NCBI RefSeq assembly: GCF_001953975.1 | Contig: NZ_MBEJ01000023.1 | Coordinates: 1 to 42,524, forward strand | Source of the DNA: Mycobacterium sp. NS-7484 | GTDB taxonomy: Bacteria > Actinomycetota > Actinomycetes > Mycobacteriales > Mycobacteriaceae | DNA: 42,524 nt | Direction of reading: 5' to 3' | Part shown: positions 7,751 through 16,370 of the stretch, piece after piece | How positions within the stretch are numbered: the stretch's first letter is position 1 | How the letters are laid out: each line of letters begins with the position of its first letter | Program-made: the position numbers and the translations under genes | The notes under the pieces: model-generated | Databases searched by the model: none | Told to the model about the DNA's origin: nothing | Seen by the model: the letters and a program-made list of their open reading frames with translations, nothing else

Positions 7751-8046
7751 CTTTTGTTCTTTCCTTCTCTTTCAACCGGGTGCGGTCCACCGACTTCCGA
7801 TGTACCGGGCCCGTTCCGACCGCCATCCTTCGTGGAGTCGCCGGAACTGACCCGACCTACAACCCTCGCAGGAACCGCGATCGCAACGACGATCCTGCGA
7901 GTGCGAGTACAAACACAGAAGCTGCGACCGTGATCAGTCAACCATGTTCGGGTCGGCTGCGACAGTCTTGGCGTGCGGCGCGTGGTGAACAATTCGTTTA
8001 CAAATCCGGGCCGAGCTCGGCGGGGTAGATCGAAGGAGGACGAACA
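7751..8046. promoter_or_regulatory. Shared leader/promoter region of cspA and sftH
   Basis: No gene is supported here. On the minus strand TTGACT (7941-7936) followed after 18 bases by TGTGTT (7917-7912) is a possible cspA promoter; it would give a leader of about 155 nt, a normal length for cold-shock genes. On the plus strand TACAAAT (7999-8005) is a possible -10 box for sftH, followed by a strong AGGAGG ribosome site before the GTG at 8047. I saw no clear hairpin thermosensor. Confidence 0.4.
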
Positions 8047-10401
8047 GTGCTGGATCAGGGGTCGGATTTCGGCCGTGAGCTGCTCGCTTGCGCTATCGAG
8101 GGCACCCCGGCCGACGAAGATCCGCTACGCCATGTCGCGGATATCCCGCCGCGGCACGGCAAACCGCGACAGTGGCCGCAATGGGCCCATCCGGAGGTGG
8201 TGCGGGCATTGGACGAGCGCGGCATCACCGCGCCGTGGTCGCATCAGCTCGAGGCCGCCGAATTGGCCCATGCCGGACGGCATGTCGTGGTGTCCACCGG
8301 AACCGCGTCGGGAAAGTCCCTGGCCTACCAGTTACCGATCCTGTCGACCCTGGCGCATGACCGCCGCGCCCGGGTGCTCTACCTGTCCCCGACCAAGGCG
8401 CTCGGTCACGATCAGCTGCGCACCGCACAGGAGCTGAGTGACGCCGTCGCCGCGCTGCGCGACGTGGCGCCCGCCCCGTATGACGGTGACAGCGCGGTCG
8501 AGGTGCGCCGGTTCGCCCGGGAACGATCGCGGTGGATCTTCTCCAACCCGGACATGATCCACCTGTCGTTGCTGCGCAACCATGCCCGCTGGGCCGTGTT
8601 CCTGCGTCACCTCAAGTTCGTCGTCGTCGACGAATGCCATTACTACCGGGGCATTTTCGGCTCCAACGTGGCCATGGTGCTGCGTCGGTTGTTGCGGTTG
8701 TGTGCGCGTTATTCCCCCGAAGGCGCAGGCCCCACGGTCATCTTCGCCAGCGCCACCACCGCCTCCCCGGCCGAGACCGCCGCGGAGTTGATCGGCCAGA
8801 CCGTCGCCGAGGTGACCGAGGACGGTTCACCGCAGGGCGCGCGCACGATCGCGCTGTGGGAGCCTGCGCTGCTCGACGATCTCACCGGCGAGAACGGCGC
8901 CCCGGTCCGGCGTTCGGCCGGCGCCGAGGCCGCGCGGGTGATGGCGGATCTGATGACCGAAGGGGCGCGAACGTTGACCTTCGTGCGGTCCCGGCGCGGT
9001 GCCGAGCTCACCGCGCTGGGCACCCGAGCCCGCTTGGAGGACACCGCACCTGAGCTTGCGGATCTGGTGGCGTCCTACCGCGCCGGTTACCTGGCCGAAG
9101 ATCGCCGCGAGCTGGAAAACGCCCTGGCCGACGGACGACTGCGGGGCCTGGCGACCACCAACGCGCTAGAGCTCGGCATCGACATCGCCGGGCTGGATGC
9201 CGTGGTACTGGCTGGTTTTCCCGGCACCGTCACCTCCTTCTGGCAGCAGGCCGGCCGATCCGGGCGACGTGGGCAGGGTGCGCTGATCGTGTTGATCGCC
9301 CGCGACGATCCGCTGGACACCTACCTCGTGCACCACCCGGCAGCCTTGCTGGACAAGCCGATCGAGCGGGTGGTGATCGACCCGACCAATCCGCATGTGC
9401 TCGGTCCGCAATTGCTCTGTGCCGCAGCCGAACTGCCCCTCACTGAGGCCGAGGTCCGGTTGTGGAACGCCGAGGCGGTGGCCGAGACGCTCGTCGACGA
9501 CGGGCTGTTGCGCAAGCGTCCGGGCGGTTACTTCCCCGCTCCGGGAGTGGATCCGCACCCGGCCGTCGACATCCGCGGTTCCAGTGGCGGCCAGATCGCG
9601 ATCCTCGAAACCGACACCGGCCGGATGCTGGGCAGCACCGGCGCCGGACAGGCTGCGGCCTCACTGCATCCCGGTGCGGTGTATCTGCACCAGGGTGAGA
9701 CGTACGTCGTCGAGTCGCTGTCGTTCGAGGACGGGGTGGCGTTCGTGTACGCCGCCGACCCCGGTTACACCACCTTTGCCCGGGAACTCACCGACATCTC
9801 GGTCACCGGACCCGGCGAACGCCGAACGTTCGGCCCGGTCACCGTGGGCCTGGTGCCGGTCTCGGTGACGAACACCGTGGTCGGCTACCTGCGTCGGCGG
9901 ATGGACGGCGAGGTGATCGACTTCGTCGAGCTGGAAATGCCGCCGAGCACGCTGGACACCATGGCCGTGATGTGCACGATGACACCGGAAGCGTTGCAGG
10001 ACAACGGGATTGACTCGCTGACGGTGCCGGGAAGTCTGCACGCGGCCGAACACGCGGCGATCGGCCTGTTGCCGTTGGTGGCCAGCTGCGACCGCGGCGA
10101 CATCGGCGGAGTCTCGACCGCCGTCGGGCCAGTGGACGGGTTGCCCACCATATTCGTCTACGACGGGTATCCCGGTGGGGCCGGTTTCGCCGAGCGCGGG
10201 TTCCACAATCTGAGTACCTGGTGGGGTGCGACGGCCGAGGCGATCGAGGCTTGCGAGTGTCCGAACGGTTGTCCCTCGTGTGTGCAGTCACCGAAATGCG
10301 GCAACGGCAACGATCCCTTGGACAAGGCAGGCGCGGTGCGCGTATTACGTCTGGTGCTCGGCGCGCTGAGTACTTCCTCAGCGATCCCCCGACCGTGTTG
10401 A
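8047..10401 (+). CDS. sftH: SF2 DNA helicase SftH (MrfA/DUF1998 family)
   Basis: ATP-driven 3'-to-5' DNA translocase/helicase; the Bacillus relative MrfA acts in mitomycin-lesion repair. Walker A GTASGKS is at 85-91, the DECH box at 195-198 (VVDECHYYRG), motif III FASATTASP, and the C-terminal helicase domain has ALELGIDIAGLD and QQAGRSGRRG. The C-terminal MrfA zinc domain has CECPNGCPSCVQSPKC at about 736-751. Length is 784. The GTG start follows AGGAGG by about 8 bases, the best ribosome site in the window. It matches Rv3649; the M. smegmatis enzyme is described in the literature as SftH. No repair gene partner is adjacent. Confidence 0.93.
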   Translation: MLDQGSDFGRELLACAIEGTPADEDPLRHVADIPPRHGKPRQWPQWAHPEVVRALDERGITAPWSHQLEAAELAHAGRHVVVSTGTASGKSLAYQLPILSTLAHDRRARVLYLSPTKALGHDQLRTAQELSDAVAALRDVAPAPYDGDSAVEVRRFARERSRWIFSNPDMIHLSLLRNHARWAVFLRHLKFVVVDECHYYRGIFGSNVAMVLRRLLRLCARYSPEGAGPTVIFASATTASPAETAAELIGQTVAEVTEDGSPQGARTIALWEPALLDDLTGENGAPVRRSAGAEAARVMADLMTEGARTLTFVRSRRGAELTALGTRARLEDTAPELADLVASYRAGYLAEDRRELENALADGRLRGLATTNALELGIDIAGLDAVVLAGFPGTVTSFWQQAGRSGRRGQGALIVLIARDDPLDTYLVHHPAALLDKPIERVVIDPTNPHVLGPQLLCAAAELPLTEAEVRLWNAEAVAETLVDDGLLRKRPGGYFPAPGVDPHPAVDIRGSSGGQIAILETDTGRMLGSTGAGQAAASLHPGAVYLHQGETYVVESLSFEDGVAFVYAADPGYTTFARELTDISVTGPGERRTFGPVTVGLVPVSVTNTVVGYLRRRMDGEVIDFVELEMPPSTLDTMAVMCTMTPEALQDNGIDSLTVPGSLHAAEHAAIGLLPLVASCDRGDIGGVSTAVGPVDGLPTIFVYDGYPGGAGFAERGFHNLSTWWGATAEAIEACECPNGCPSCVQSPKCGNGNDPLDKAGAVRVLRLVLGALSTSSAIPRPC

Positions 10402-10665
10402 CGACCGACCCCTCGACGGCCGACGACACGGATCGACAACTACGTGGCTGCATTCGGCCACGCCGAACACGCAGACGTTGCGACGAACGGTCGGACAACG
10501 CGATCCGTTCCCAATCCCGGACGCCGGGCGCAGTGGCAAATTACGTGAACTCACTCATGTTTGCAACCCTCCCGATCACTCGGTCCCCTGCCGTCACCGT
10601 GATCCGCAGTCCCCGGGCGCGGAATCCGTCGTCAATTCGCGCGAGGAAGGCGCTCGGCCCACCGG

Positions 10666-10671
10666 TAAAAT
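10666..10671 (+). promoter_or_regulatory. -10 box for the leaderless Rv3651-like gene
   Basis: TAAAAT ends eight bases before the ATG at 10679. The rest of the 277-bp gap after sftH (10402-10678) holds no gene I can support. A GAGGAAGG at 10642-10649 is too far upstream to serve either ATG. Confidence 0.55.
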
Positions 10672-10678
10672 GCTGGCC

Positions 10679-11704
10679 ATGACCCACGACTGGCTGCTCG
10701 TGGAGACGCTGGGTAGCGAGCCAGTGGTGGTCGCGCGAGGTCTGCAGACGAAGAACCTCGTCCCAATCAGTGTGTTCTTGCGACGAAATCCGCACCTGAT
10801 GGCAATTCATAGCGCGATCAGGGAAACCGTGCAGGCCGGACAGGGCTTGACGAGCATCACGACCAAGAACGACCGCGTAATCCGCACCGAGGTGGTGCGG
10901 ATGTCCGACGGCTGCATCCACGGCGTGCATGTGTGGATCGGGCCGATCGATGCCGACCCGCCACCACGACCGGTCCCGGGTCCGCTGCTGTGGGACCTGA
11001 CCGCCGGCTTCGCCACCGACACCGCCGAATCATTGCGTAACAGCGGCATGGATCCGGAAACCGAACCCACCCATCACCGCGCCTTCGCCGACGATCTGCC
11101 CGCCAGAGACCTCAACGGCAGTGAGGCCAAGGTGCTGGCGATGACGATCAAACCGGTGGTGGGCAACACCTTGTGCACGACCTGGGATGTCACCGATCAT
11201 CGCGGGGAACTCATCACCGTGGGCTTCGTGGCCCGGGTGACCAGCGAAGCGCAGGACGACGGCTCCGAGCGCATCGTCTGCCGGGCGATGAACTGGCGCA
11301 GCGAACGCGAAACCGCGCTGGTGCGTGAGGACACCTTGGCCCAACGCATCCTCAACGGGCTGGCTCAGCCCGGCGTACACCGGGTCTTGGTCGACCTCGA
11401 CAACTGGAAGTTGTTGAAATGGCTCGACGAACCCGCCCCGTTCTTCGATTGGCGCAACCACGACGGTGGACCAGCCCGCATCCATCCCATCGATGCCCGA
11501 CACATGGCGAGGATGACCACCGAGTTCAGCAGCGGTATCACCACAGCCGTGCTGCGCATGCGCGCCGAGGACGGCGGCTGGCAGCCGGTGCACATGACGA
11601 TCAACCGGATCGAGCTCGATGAGGACACCTTCGTCGGCCTGATCGCGCTTCGGCTACCGACCGACGGTGAGGTGGCCGCGGCAGACCTCGACCGGATCGA
11701 CTAG
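10679..11704 (+). CDS. PAS/GAF-type sensor-like protein (Rv3651 homologue)
   Basis: A 341-residue cytoplasmic protein with no membrane segment and no output domain such as kinase, cyclase or HTH. It matches Rv3651, whose crystal structure was reported as a triple-domain sensor with PAS/GAF-like folds; ligand and partner are unknown. It opens THDWLLVETLGSEPVVVARG and ends with an acidic DRID. The ATG at 10679 is favoured because TAAAAT ends eight bases upstream, which gives a leaderless start; the in-frame ATG at 10670 overlaps that box and is unlikely. Its TAG shares a CTAG with the stop of the convergent Tad gene. Confidence 0.82.
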   Translation: MTHDWLLVETLGSEPVVVARGLQTKNLVPISVFLRRNPHLMAIHSAIRETVQAGQGLTSITTKNDRVIRTEVVRMSDGCIHGVHVWIGPIDADPPPRPVPGPLLWDLTAGFATDTAESLRNSGMDPETEPTHHRAFADDLPARDLNGSEAKVLAMTIKPVVGNTLCTTWDVTDHRGELITVGFVARVTSEAQDDGSERIVCRAMNWRSERETALVREDTLAQRILNGLAQPGVHRVLVDLDNWKLLKWLDEPAPFFDWRNHDGGPARIHPIDARHMARMTTEFSSGITTAVLRMRAEDGGWQPVHMTINRIELDEDTFVGLIALRLPTDGEVAAADLDRID

Positions 11705-12030
11705 GCCGCCGCCACATTCACCGGCCCGGCCCGGGCCGAGGCTCTCGCCGGACCGAAACCCCAGCGGCCGAGCCGGACCGGGACCGACACCTCGAGCACC
11801 ACGTCGAGCCCTTCGATGCGGCATCCGCCGAGCACCGAGCGCATCCGCGCGGCGATCCGGCCGGCCTGCCCACACGCCGCCTCTGGACCGGAGGCCACGG
11901 CGCCGGCAGCACCCAGCGCGGCGAGGTCGGCCGCGGCCTGGGCCCGGTGCCGTGCCGTCACCGCCGCCCCAAGGTAGGCGCCCCCGGCGGCGAACGCGAC
12001 GACCACCGCGATCATCGCCGCGGCCAGCAC
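11701..12030 (-). CDS. Tad-associated small membrane pseudopilin-like protein (Rv3654c-like)
   Basis: The product has a short N-terminus GERGSATV, one hydrophobic helix (LAAAMIAVVVAFAAGGAYLG), then RAQAAADLAALGAA, the motif of TadE/TadG-like helicase/secretion-neighbourhood proteins. The end of the upstream tadE gene overlaps it. The first in-frame canonical start near the expected N-terminus is GTG at 12030, but that would cut off GERGSAT; the true start probably lies near 12050 at a non-canonical codon. The only other canonical start is the ATG at 12369, just after the flp stop, which would read right across tadE. In M. tuberculosis this protein was reported as secreted and anti-apoptotic. 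The stop TAG overlaps that of the Rv3651-like gene. Confidence 0.72.
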   Translation of the reverse strand: MLAAAMIAVVVAFAAGGAYLGAAVTARHRAQAAADLAALGAAGAVASGPEAACGQAGRIAARMRSVLGGCRIEGLDVVLEVSVPVRLGRWGFGPARASARAGPVNVAAA

Positions 12031-12046
12031 CGTGGCCGAGCCCCGC

Positions 12047-12370
12047 TCACCCGACGCCGGGTTCGGGGACCGCGACCGCCTCGGCGGACACCGTGAACCC
12101 CGGTAGCGCCGTGGCTGCTCTGACCCGGGCGACCACCATCGGACCGTCGGGGCCGACGTGAACGACCGCGCCGGACGGGGCGATCCGTCGAGCCGCCGCG
12201 GTAGCGGTGTCGGTTTCACCCCGGGCCGCCAACCGGGCGGCTTCCCGGGCAGCGTCGATGCAACGGATCTGCATCCCCACCGCGCTGAGGCCGCCCACGC
12301 ACAACACCAGGACCGCCACCAGTGCCGCGATCGCGAAGGCCGCCTCGACGGTGACCGCGCCCCGGTCATC
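12047..12370 (-). CDS. tadE: TadE-like pseudopilin (Rv3655c-like), start unclear
   Basis: The frame encodes DDRGAVTVEAAFAIAALVAV, a TadE-type N-terminus with the conserved glutamate at +5 of a hydrophobic helix, then QIRCIDAAREAARLAARGE, typical of TadE. It is a minor pilin-like component of the Flp/Tad system, membrane inserted. No ATG, GTG or TTG lies in frame between the middle of the preceding gene and the helix itself. The frame continues upstream through flp without a usable start, so the start given here (right after the flp stop) is only the earliest sensible codon. Translation may use a rare start codon, or the locus may need re-reading. Confidence 0.75.
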   Translation of the reverse strand, partial: DDRGAVTVEAAFAIAALVAVLVLCVGGLSAVGMQIRCIDAAREAARLAARGETDTATAAARRIAPSGAVVHVGPDGPMVVARVRAATALPGFTVSAEAVAVPEPGVG

Positions 12371-12561
12371 TAGACGTTGGTGTTCAGGGCCCGGCTGATG
12401 ATGTTGGTCAGGGCGCTGACGATCGAATCGCCGGTGACCACCGTGTACAAGATCGCCCCGAACGCGGCGGCGGCAATCGTGCCGATGGCATATTCCACCG
12501 TGGACATGCCTGATTCGTCGAGCATCAGCAGCGTCGCCCTGGCGTTCATCCGCTGAATCAT
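12370..12561 (-). CDS. flp: Flp-type prepilin (Rv3656c-like)
   Basis: A 63-residue prepilin. The leader ends ...LMLDESG, then MSTVEYAIGTIAAAAFGAIL: the G-X4-E-Y cleavage motif with Glu at +5 and Tyr at +6 defines Flp pilins. The hydrophobic helix is followed by a short polar tail ending ALNTNV. The ATG at 12561 is chosen for the GGAGG five bases upstream; the ATG at 12573 also has a fair site. The gene lies between tadC and tadE in one operon. The prepilin peptidase needed to process it is not in the window. Confidence 0.88.
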   Translation of the reverse strand: MIQRMNARATLLMLDESGMSTVEYAIGTIAAAAFGAILYTVVTGDSIVSALTNIISRALNTNV

Positions 12562-12600
12562 GTTTCCCTCCATACACTTTCCTCTCTTTGCCGGACCTGC

Positions 12601-13182
12601 TCACAACAAACCTGAACCCAGCACGTCACCGGCCAGACCGGCGACCACCGGAATGACACCCAGACACACGAAAGCCGGCAGATAGCACAGCCCCAACGGT
12701 CCGGCCACCAGCACCGCGGCGCGTTCGGCCACCGCGTCGGCAGCGGTGGCCGCGTCGTGACGCGACTGCGCGGCCAGCTCGGCCACCCCGTCGGCCAGCG
12801 CGCTGCCCGAGGCGGCCGAGCGTCGGGCCAGCCGCAGCAAGGCCTCGACGTTGCTGTCCCGAGGCGACGTGTCATTGCTTGGCGCCCAGGCCCGTTCCGG
12901 GTCGGCGCCGAGGGCCAACAGCTCGGCCGCCCGGTGCAACACCGGTGCCAGAGTCGGCGGTGCCGACGCGGTGGCCGCGGCTGCCGCGGTCGAGACCGCC
13001 ATCCCGGCAGACAGACACGCGGCAAGAAGATCGAATGTCGAGGCGGCGGCCAGCGGATCATCGGCCGGACTCGGCTGCCGACCTCGAGAAGGCGCCGGGG
13101 CCGGTGCCGCCCGAGCGCGTACCCGGGCCGGATCTGCACCGATCAGCAGTGCTGCGGCGAGAAGCAATGCGGCCCAGATCAT
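12601..13182 (-). CDS. tadC: TadC-like membrane protein of the Flp/Tad system (Rv3657c-like)
   Basis: A 193-residue type II secretion F-domain protein. Its N-terminal hydrophobic segment IWAALLLAAALLIGAD is followed by a proline-rich linker, a helical GspF core (DLLAACLSAGMAV, then SALADGVAELA) and a C-terminal membrane helix FVCLGVIPVVAGLAGD. It should form the inner-membrane platform with TadB. The ATG overlaps the stop of tadB (ATGA at 13182-13179), which fixes the start over a longer upstream extension. There are 27 bases, with a ribosome site, before flp. Confidence 0.85.
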   Translation of the reverse strand: MIWAALLLAAALLIGADPARVRARAAPAPAPSRGRQPSPADDPLAAASTFDLLAACLSAGMAVSTAAAAATASAPPTLAPVLHRAAELLALGADPERAWAPSNDTSPRDSNVEALLRLARRSAASGSALADGVAELAAQSRHDAATAADAVAERAAVLVAGPLGLCYLPAFVCLGVIPVVAGLAGDVLGSGLL

Positions 13183-13964
13183 TTCAAGACCCGATCGGTG
13201 ATCCGGTCTGACCACGTCAGGCCGGCGCAGGCCAGCAACACTCCGATGCCCAGCAGCCAACCGCCGATCCCGGGACCGCATAGGAACGCCAACGGCCTCG
13301 CACCGATCAACTGACCGAGGACCAGCCCCGCCACCGGCAACCCGGCGAGGACCGCCGCCGTCGTCCGAGGACCTGCCATGGCGGCCTGGACATGCGACGA
13401 AAAGCGCTCACGCTCGACGATGTCGCGTTGCGCCGTGCGCATGAGGGCGGCGATCGACAGGCCATATGCGTGGGCCAGGCGCCAACACGCAGCGAGCCGG
13501 TACCAGTGCATCGGCAGCCGCGAGCTTGCCGCGACATCCTCCAATCCGGCCGCCACGTCGGCGCCCAGTCGTGCTCTGGCGGCAACCGCGCTCAAGCCCT
13601 GACGCACCGGCCCGGTCGCCTCGGCGGCCGCGGTGTCGAAGGCATTGACCGGATGGACACCGGTGCGTAGCTCGCCGACCAACACGTCCAGGGCAGCCTG
13701 GAGCGCAGCCGATTCCTCCTGTCGTCGCTGCCGAGTGAACGCACGCCTGCGACGCACCGTCACCGTGGTGGCGACGGCTACCACGGCCAGCGCTGCCGGA
13801 AACGAAACCAGCACCGCCACAACCACTCCCAGCACCGTCACCATCAATTCCACCGAGGTACGACGCCGCTGCGGGACACGGCTGGGCCGTAACGGGGCCG
13901 CACGGCGAGTAGTGACCGGCCAGAGTAAAAGTGCGGCTGCCAATGCCAGGGCGCTGATCGTCAT
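13179..13964 (-). CDS. tadB: TadB-like membrane platform protein (Rv3658c-like)
   Basis: A 261-residue protein. Two N-terminal hydrophobic segments (LALAAALLLWPV and LMVTVLGVVVAVLVSFPAAL) are followed by a GspF/T2SSF domain with LDVLVGELRTGVHPVNAFDT and LAHAYGLSIAALM, then two C-terminal helices. It is the inner-membrane scaffold contacted by the TadA ATPase. The ATG at 13964 overlaps the TGA of tadA, and the TGA at 13179 overlaps the ATG of tadC, so three proteins are translationally coupled. Confidence 0.87.
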   Translation of the reverse strand: MTISALALAAALLLWPVTTRRAAPLRPSRVPQRRRTSVELMVTVLGVVVAVLVSFPAALAVVAVATTVTVRRRRAFTRQRRQEESAALQAALDVLVGELRTGVHPVNAFDTAAAEATGPVRQGLSAVAARARLGADVAAGLEDVAASSRLPMHWYRLAACWRLAHAYGLSIAALMRTAQRDIVERERFSSHVQAAMAGPRTTAAVLAGLPVAGLVLGQLIGARPLAFLCGPGIGGWLLGIGVLLACAGLTWSDRITDRVLK

Positions 13965-15130
13965 GAGCACATCCGCTGATGGAGCAACGCGTTGAGCGCG
14001 TCTGCGCCACACCCCCACCCGCTGTCGGCATGCCACGCCGTCATCACCTCGAGGTCGTGCCGCCCAGCCCGGTGCAATACCGCGATCTCGGCGAGCCGGC
14101 GACGCCCGTTCCGGTCCCGACCCACGTGCAGCAGCACCTGCACGGCGGCGGCCAGCTGGCTGATCAGTGCGGCGCGGTCCAGCCCGCCGAGCGCACCGAG
14201 TGCCTCCAGCCGCGCCGGCACCTCGGCCGGGTTGTTGGCGTGGACCGTGCCCGCACCGCCGTCGTGGCCGGTGTTGAGTGCGGCGAGCAAGTCCACCACC
14301 TCTGCCCCGCGCACCTCACCCACGACGATTCGGTCCGGACGCATCCGCAGCGCCTGGCGCACCAGATCCCGCACGGTCACCTCGCCGACGCCCTCGACGT
14401 TGGCGGCACGCGCCACGAGCTTGACCAAATGCGGATGCTGCGGAGCCAATTCGGCGGCGTCCTCGACACACACGATGCGTTCGCACCCGTCGACGGCGCC
14501 GAGTGCGGCGGCCAGCAAGGTGGTCTTGCCGCATCCGGTTCCTCCGGAGATGAGGAACGCCAGCCTGGCCCGGATGATGGCCCGCAGCAGGTCTGCCACC
14601 TCCGGCGGAATCGCCCCAGACCGGGTGAGGCTGTCGAGGTTCTGGGTGGCTGGGCGCAACACCCGCAGCGACAGGCAGGTGCCCGCGGACGCGACCGGGG
14701 GCAGCACCGCGTGCAGGCGCACGGTGAACGGGCCGATACCGGTGAGTTGACCGTCTACCCACGGCTGCGCCTCGTCGAGCCGACGCCCGGCCAGCAGTGC
14801 CAGCCGCTGCGCCAGCCGGCGGACTGCGCCCTCGTCGGTGAAACACACAGTGCTGCGGTGCAATCCATTGCCGTCGTCCACCCAGACCGCATCAGGTGCG
14901 GTCACCAGCACATCGGTGGTCGTCGGTGCACACAGCAGCGGCTCCAGAAGCCCGGCGCCGGTCAACTCGGTTTCCAGCAGCCGCAGATTGCTCAGTACCT
15001 CGGTGTCGCCGAGCAGGCCGCCGGACTCGGCCCGGATCGCCGCGGCCACCACGCCTGGGCTCAGCGCGCCCCGCGACGACGTCTCGTTGACCAGCCGTTC
15101 GCGCACCCGGTCTATCAGTGAGGAGCTCAT
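13961..15130 (-). CDS. tadA: TadA/CpaF-type secretion ATPase (Rv3659c-like)
   Basis: The 389-residue hexameric ATPase that powers Flp pilus assembly. Walker A GGTGCGKTTLLAAALG, Asp box IVCVEDAAELAP, Walker B region MRPDRIVVGEVRGAEVVDLL and His box GHDGGAGTVHANNP are all present in order and intact. The N-terminal domain begins SSSLIDRVRERLVNETSS. The ATG at 15130 overlaps the TGA of ssd. It should act in the cytoplasm on the TadB/TadC platform. Confidence 0.93.
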   Translation of the reverse strand: MSSSLIDRVRERLVNETSSRGALSPGVVAAAIRAESGGLLGDTEVLSNLRLLETELTGAGLLEPLLCAPTTTDVLVTAPDAVWVDDGNGLHRSTVCFTDEGAVRRLAQRLALLAGRRLDEAQPWVDGQLTGIGPFTVRLHAVLPPVASAGTCLSLRVLRPATQNLDSLTRSGAIPPEVADLLRAIIRARLAFLISGGTGCGKTTLLAAALGAVDGCERIVCVEDAAELAPQHPHLVKLVARAANVEGVGEVTVRDLVRQALRMRPDRIVVGEVRGAEVVDLLAALNTGHDGGAGTVHANNPAEVPARLEALGALGGLDRAALISQLAAAVQVLLHVGRDRNGRRRLAEIAVLHRAGRHDLEVMTAWHADSGWGCGADALNALLHQRMCS

Positions 15131-16203
15131 GCCGCCTCCTGCGCCGGGTGCCCGGCCAGGACCGCGAGCACCCGACGCGCCGCCGATCCCAGCGGTGACC
15201 GAGGCCGCACGCGTAATCCGCCGCGCTCCAACGCCTCGGCGAGACCGGACTGCGGACGCATCGCGGCCAGCAACGGCAGGTCCACGATTCGGGCCACCTC
15301 GGCTGCGCGAAGGCCGCCGGGTGACGGGCCACGGACCACCACGCCCGCGTTCGGGTTGCAGGCCAGCAGCCAGGGGCGGGCGGCGGCCGCCGCGGTACAC
15401 GAGCGCACGTCGGCCGGTGTCACCACCACGACGAGATCAGCGACATCCAACGCGGTCTCGGCCGCTGCGGTGGCGCGCCGGGGCACATCGCAGACGACGG
15501 TGACGCCGCCGCGGCACCCGGCGTCGATGACCGCGCCCAGCGGCCCGGCTTCGATCTCGACTCCCGAACGCCCGCTGGCGAGCACGCTGACCCCGTCCCG
15601 GCGCGGCAGCGCGTCACGCAGCGCCGGAAATCCCAACCGGCCACCCTGCAACGCCAGGTCCGGCCACCGCAGCCCGGCCAGATCCTCGCTGCCGGCCACC
15701 AGGTCGATGCCGCCACTCCACGGGTCGGCCTCGACCAGCAGCGCTTCGGTTGCCGATTGCGCCAGCGCCACCGCGAACACCGAAGCGCCGGCGCCTCCTC
15801 GAGCACCCAGCACCGCCACGGCCGGACCTCGGCCGTCGTCGCGGCACGCGGCCTCGGACAGTGCCGCGACCAGATCGGCCTCTTGGGCCGGCAGGGTAAC
15901 CAGTTGTTGCGCGCCGACCGCGATCGCGGCCTGCCAATCTTCCGGTTGTGGTTCAGTCCGGCCGACGATGACGACCCGGGCGCGACGAGGCAGTGCGCGT
16001 GCTGCACAACGCAGCGCGGCCGCGGCGTCGAGCAGTATCGCGGCGGCGGCCATCCAGGCCTTGCGTCCGGAAGGTTCGTCGACGAGGACCAGCCCCACGC
16101 CCGCCGCGGCGGCCACCCGGGACACGTCTTCGCGTAGCAGCGGATCGCCGATGAGCGCCAGCACGGTGCCCGGTGGGCTGGTCGGGGTCTTCGAGGTGGC
16201 CAT
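15127..16203 (-). CDS. ssd: TadZ/CpaE-like MinD-family protein Ssd (Rv3660c-like)
   Basis: A 358-residue MinD/CpaE-type ATPase-like protein that places Tad machinery or, as reported for M. tuberculosis Ssd, affects septum placement. An N-terminal receiver-like domain is followed by the deviant Walker A AVLGARGGAGASVFA. The usual Lys/Thr pair of the P-loop is altered (GGAGAS), so ATP binding may be weak. Conserved neighbours are LLVEADPWSGGIDLV (switch I) and VTVVCDVPRR (switch II). The ATG at 16203 is preceded only by GGGG at close spacing. It is the first gene of the seven-gene Tad cluster, with a leader of more than 100 bp. Confidence 0.85.
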   Translation of the reverse strand: MATSKTPTSPPGTVLALIGDPLLREDVSRVAAAAGVGLVLVDEPSGRKAWMAAAAILLDAAAALRCAARALPRRARVVIVGRTEPQPEDWQAAIAVGAQQLVTLPAQEADLVAALSEAACRDDGRGPAVAVLGARGGAGASVFAVALAQSATEALLVEADPWSGGIDLVAGSEDLAGLRWPDLALQGGRLGFPALRDALPRRDGVSVLASGRSGVEIEAGPLGAVIDAGCRGGVTVVCDVPRRATAAAETALDVADLVVVVTPADVRSCTAAAAARPWLLACNPNAGVVVRGPSPGGLRAAEVARIVDLPLLAAMRPQSGLAEALERGGLRVRPRSPLGSAARRVLAVLAGHPAQEAA

Positions 16204-16255
16204 GCCCCAAGCCTGGGGGCAACCACGGCCTGGGCACCATCGCCAATTCGCCGAT

Positions 16256-16283
16256 TGTGGATGAACTGGACGCTGTGGATGAA
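16256..16283. repeat. Two direct repeats upstream of ssd
   Basis: The 10-mer TGTGGATGAA occurs at 16256-16265 and 16274-16283, 18 bp apart. On the minus strand it reads TTCATCCACA, close to a DnaA-box core. It lies 50-80 bases before the ssd start. The rest of 16204-16370 shows no gene. Confidence 0.45.
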
Positions 16284-16370
16284 TCGCGGTCCGCGTACGT
16301 ACCGGCAACCACGCACTGAAAATACGGTTCCGCAACTACGGCGGCGGGGCCGGTGAGGATTCTTCCCCTG

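Noticed and set aside
10402..10678. Small gene between sftH and the Rv3651-like gene
   Set aside because: Open frames there have no ribosome site or recognisable residues, and the segment looks like leader DNA.
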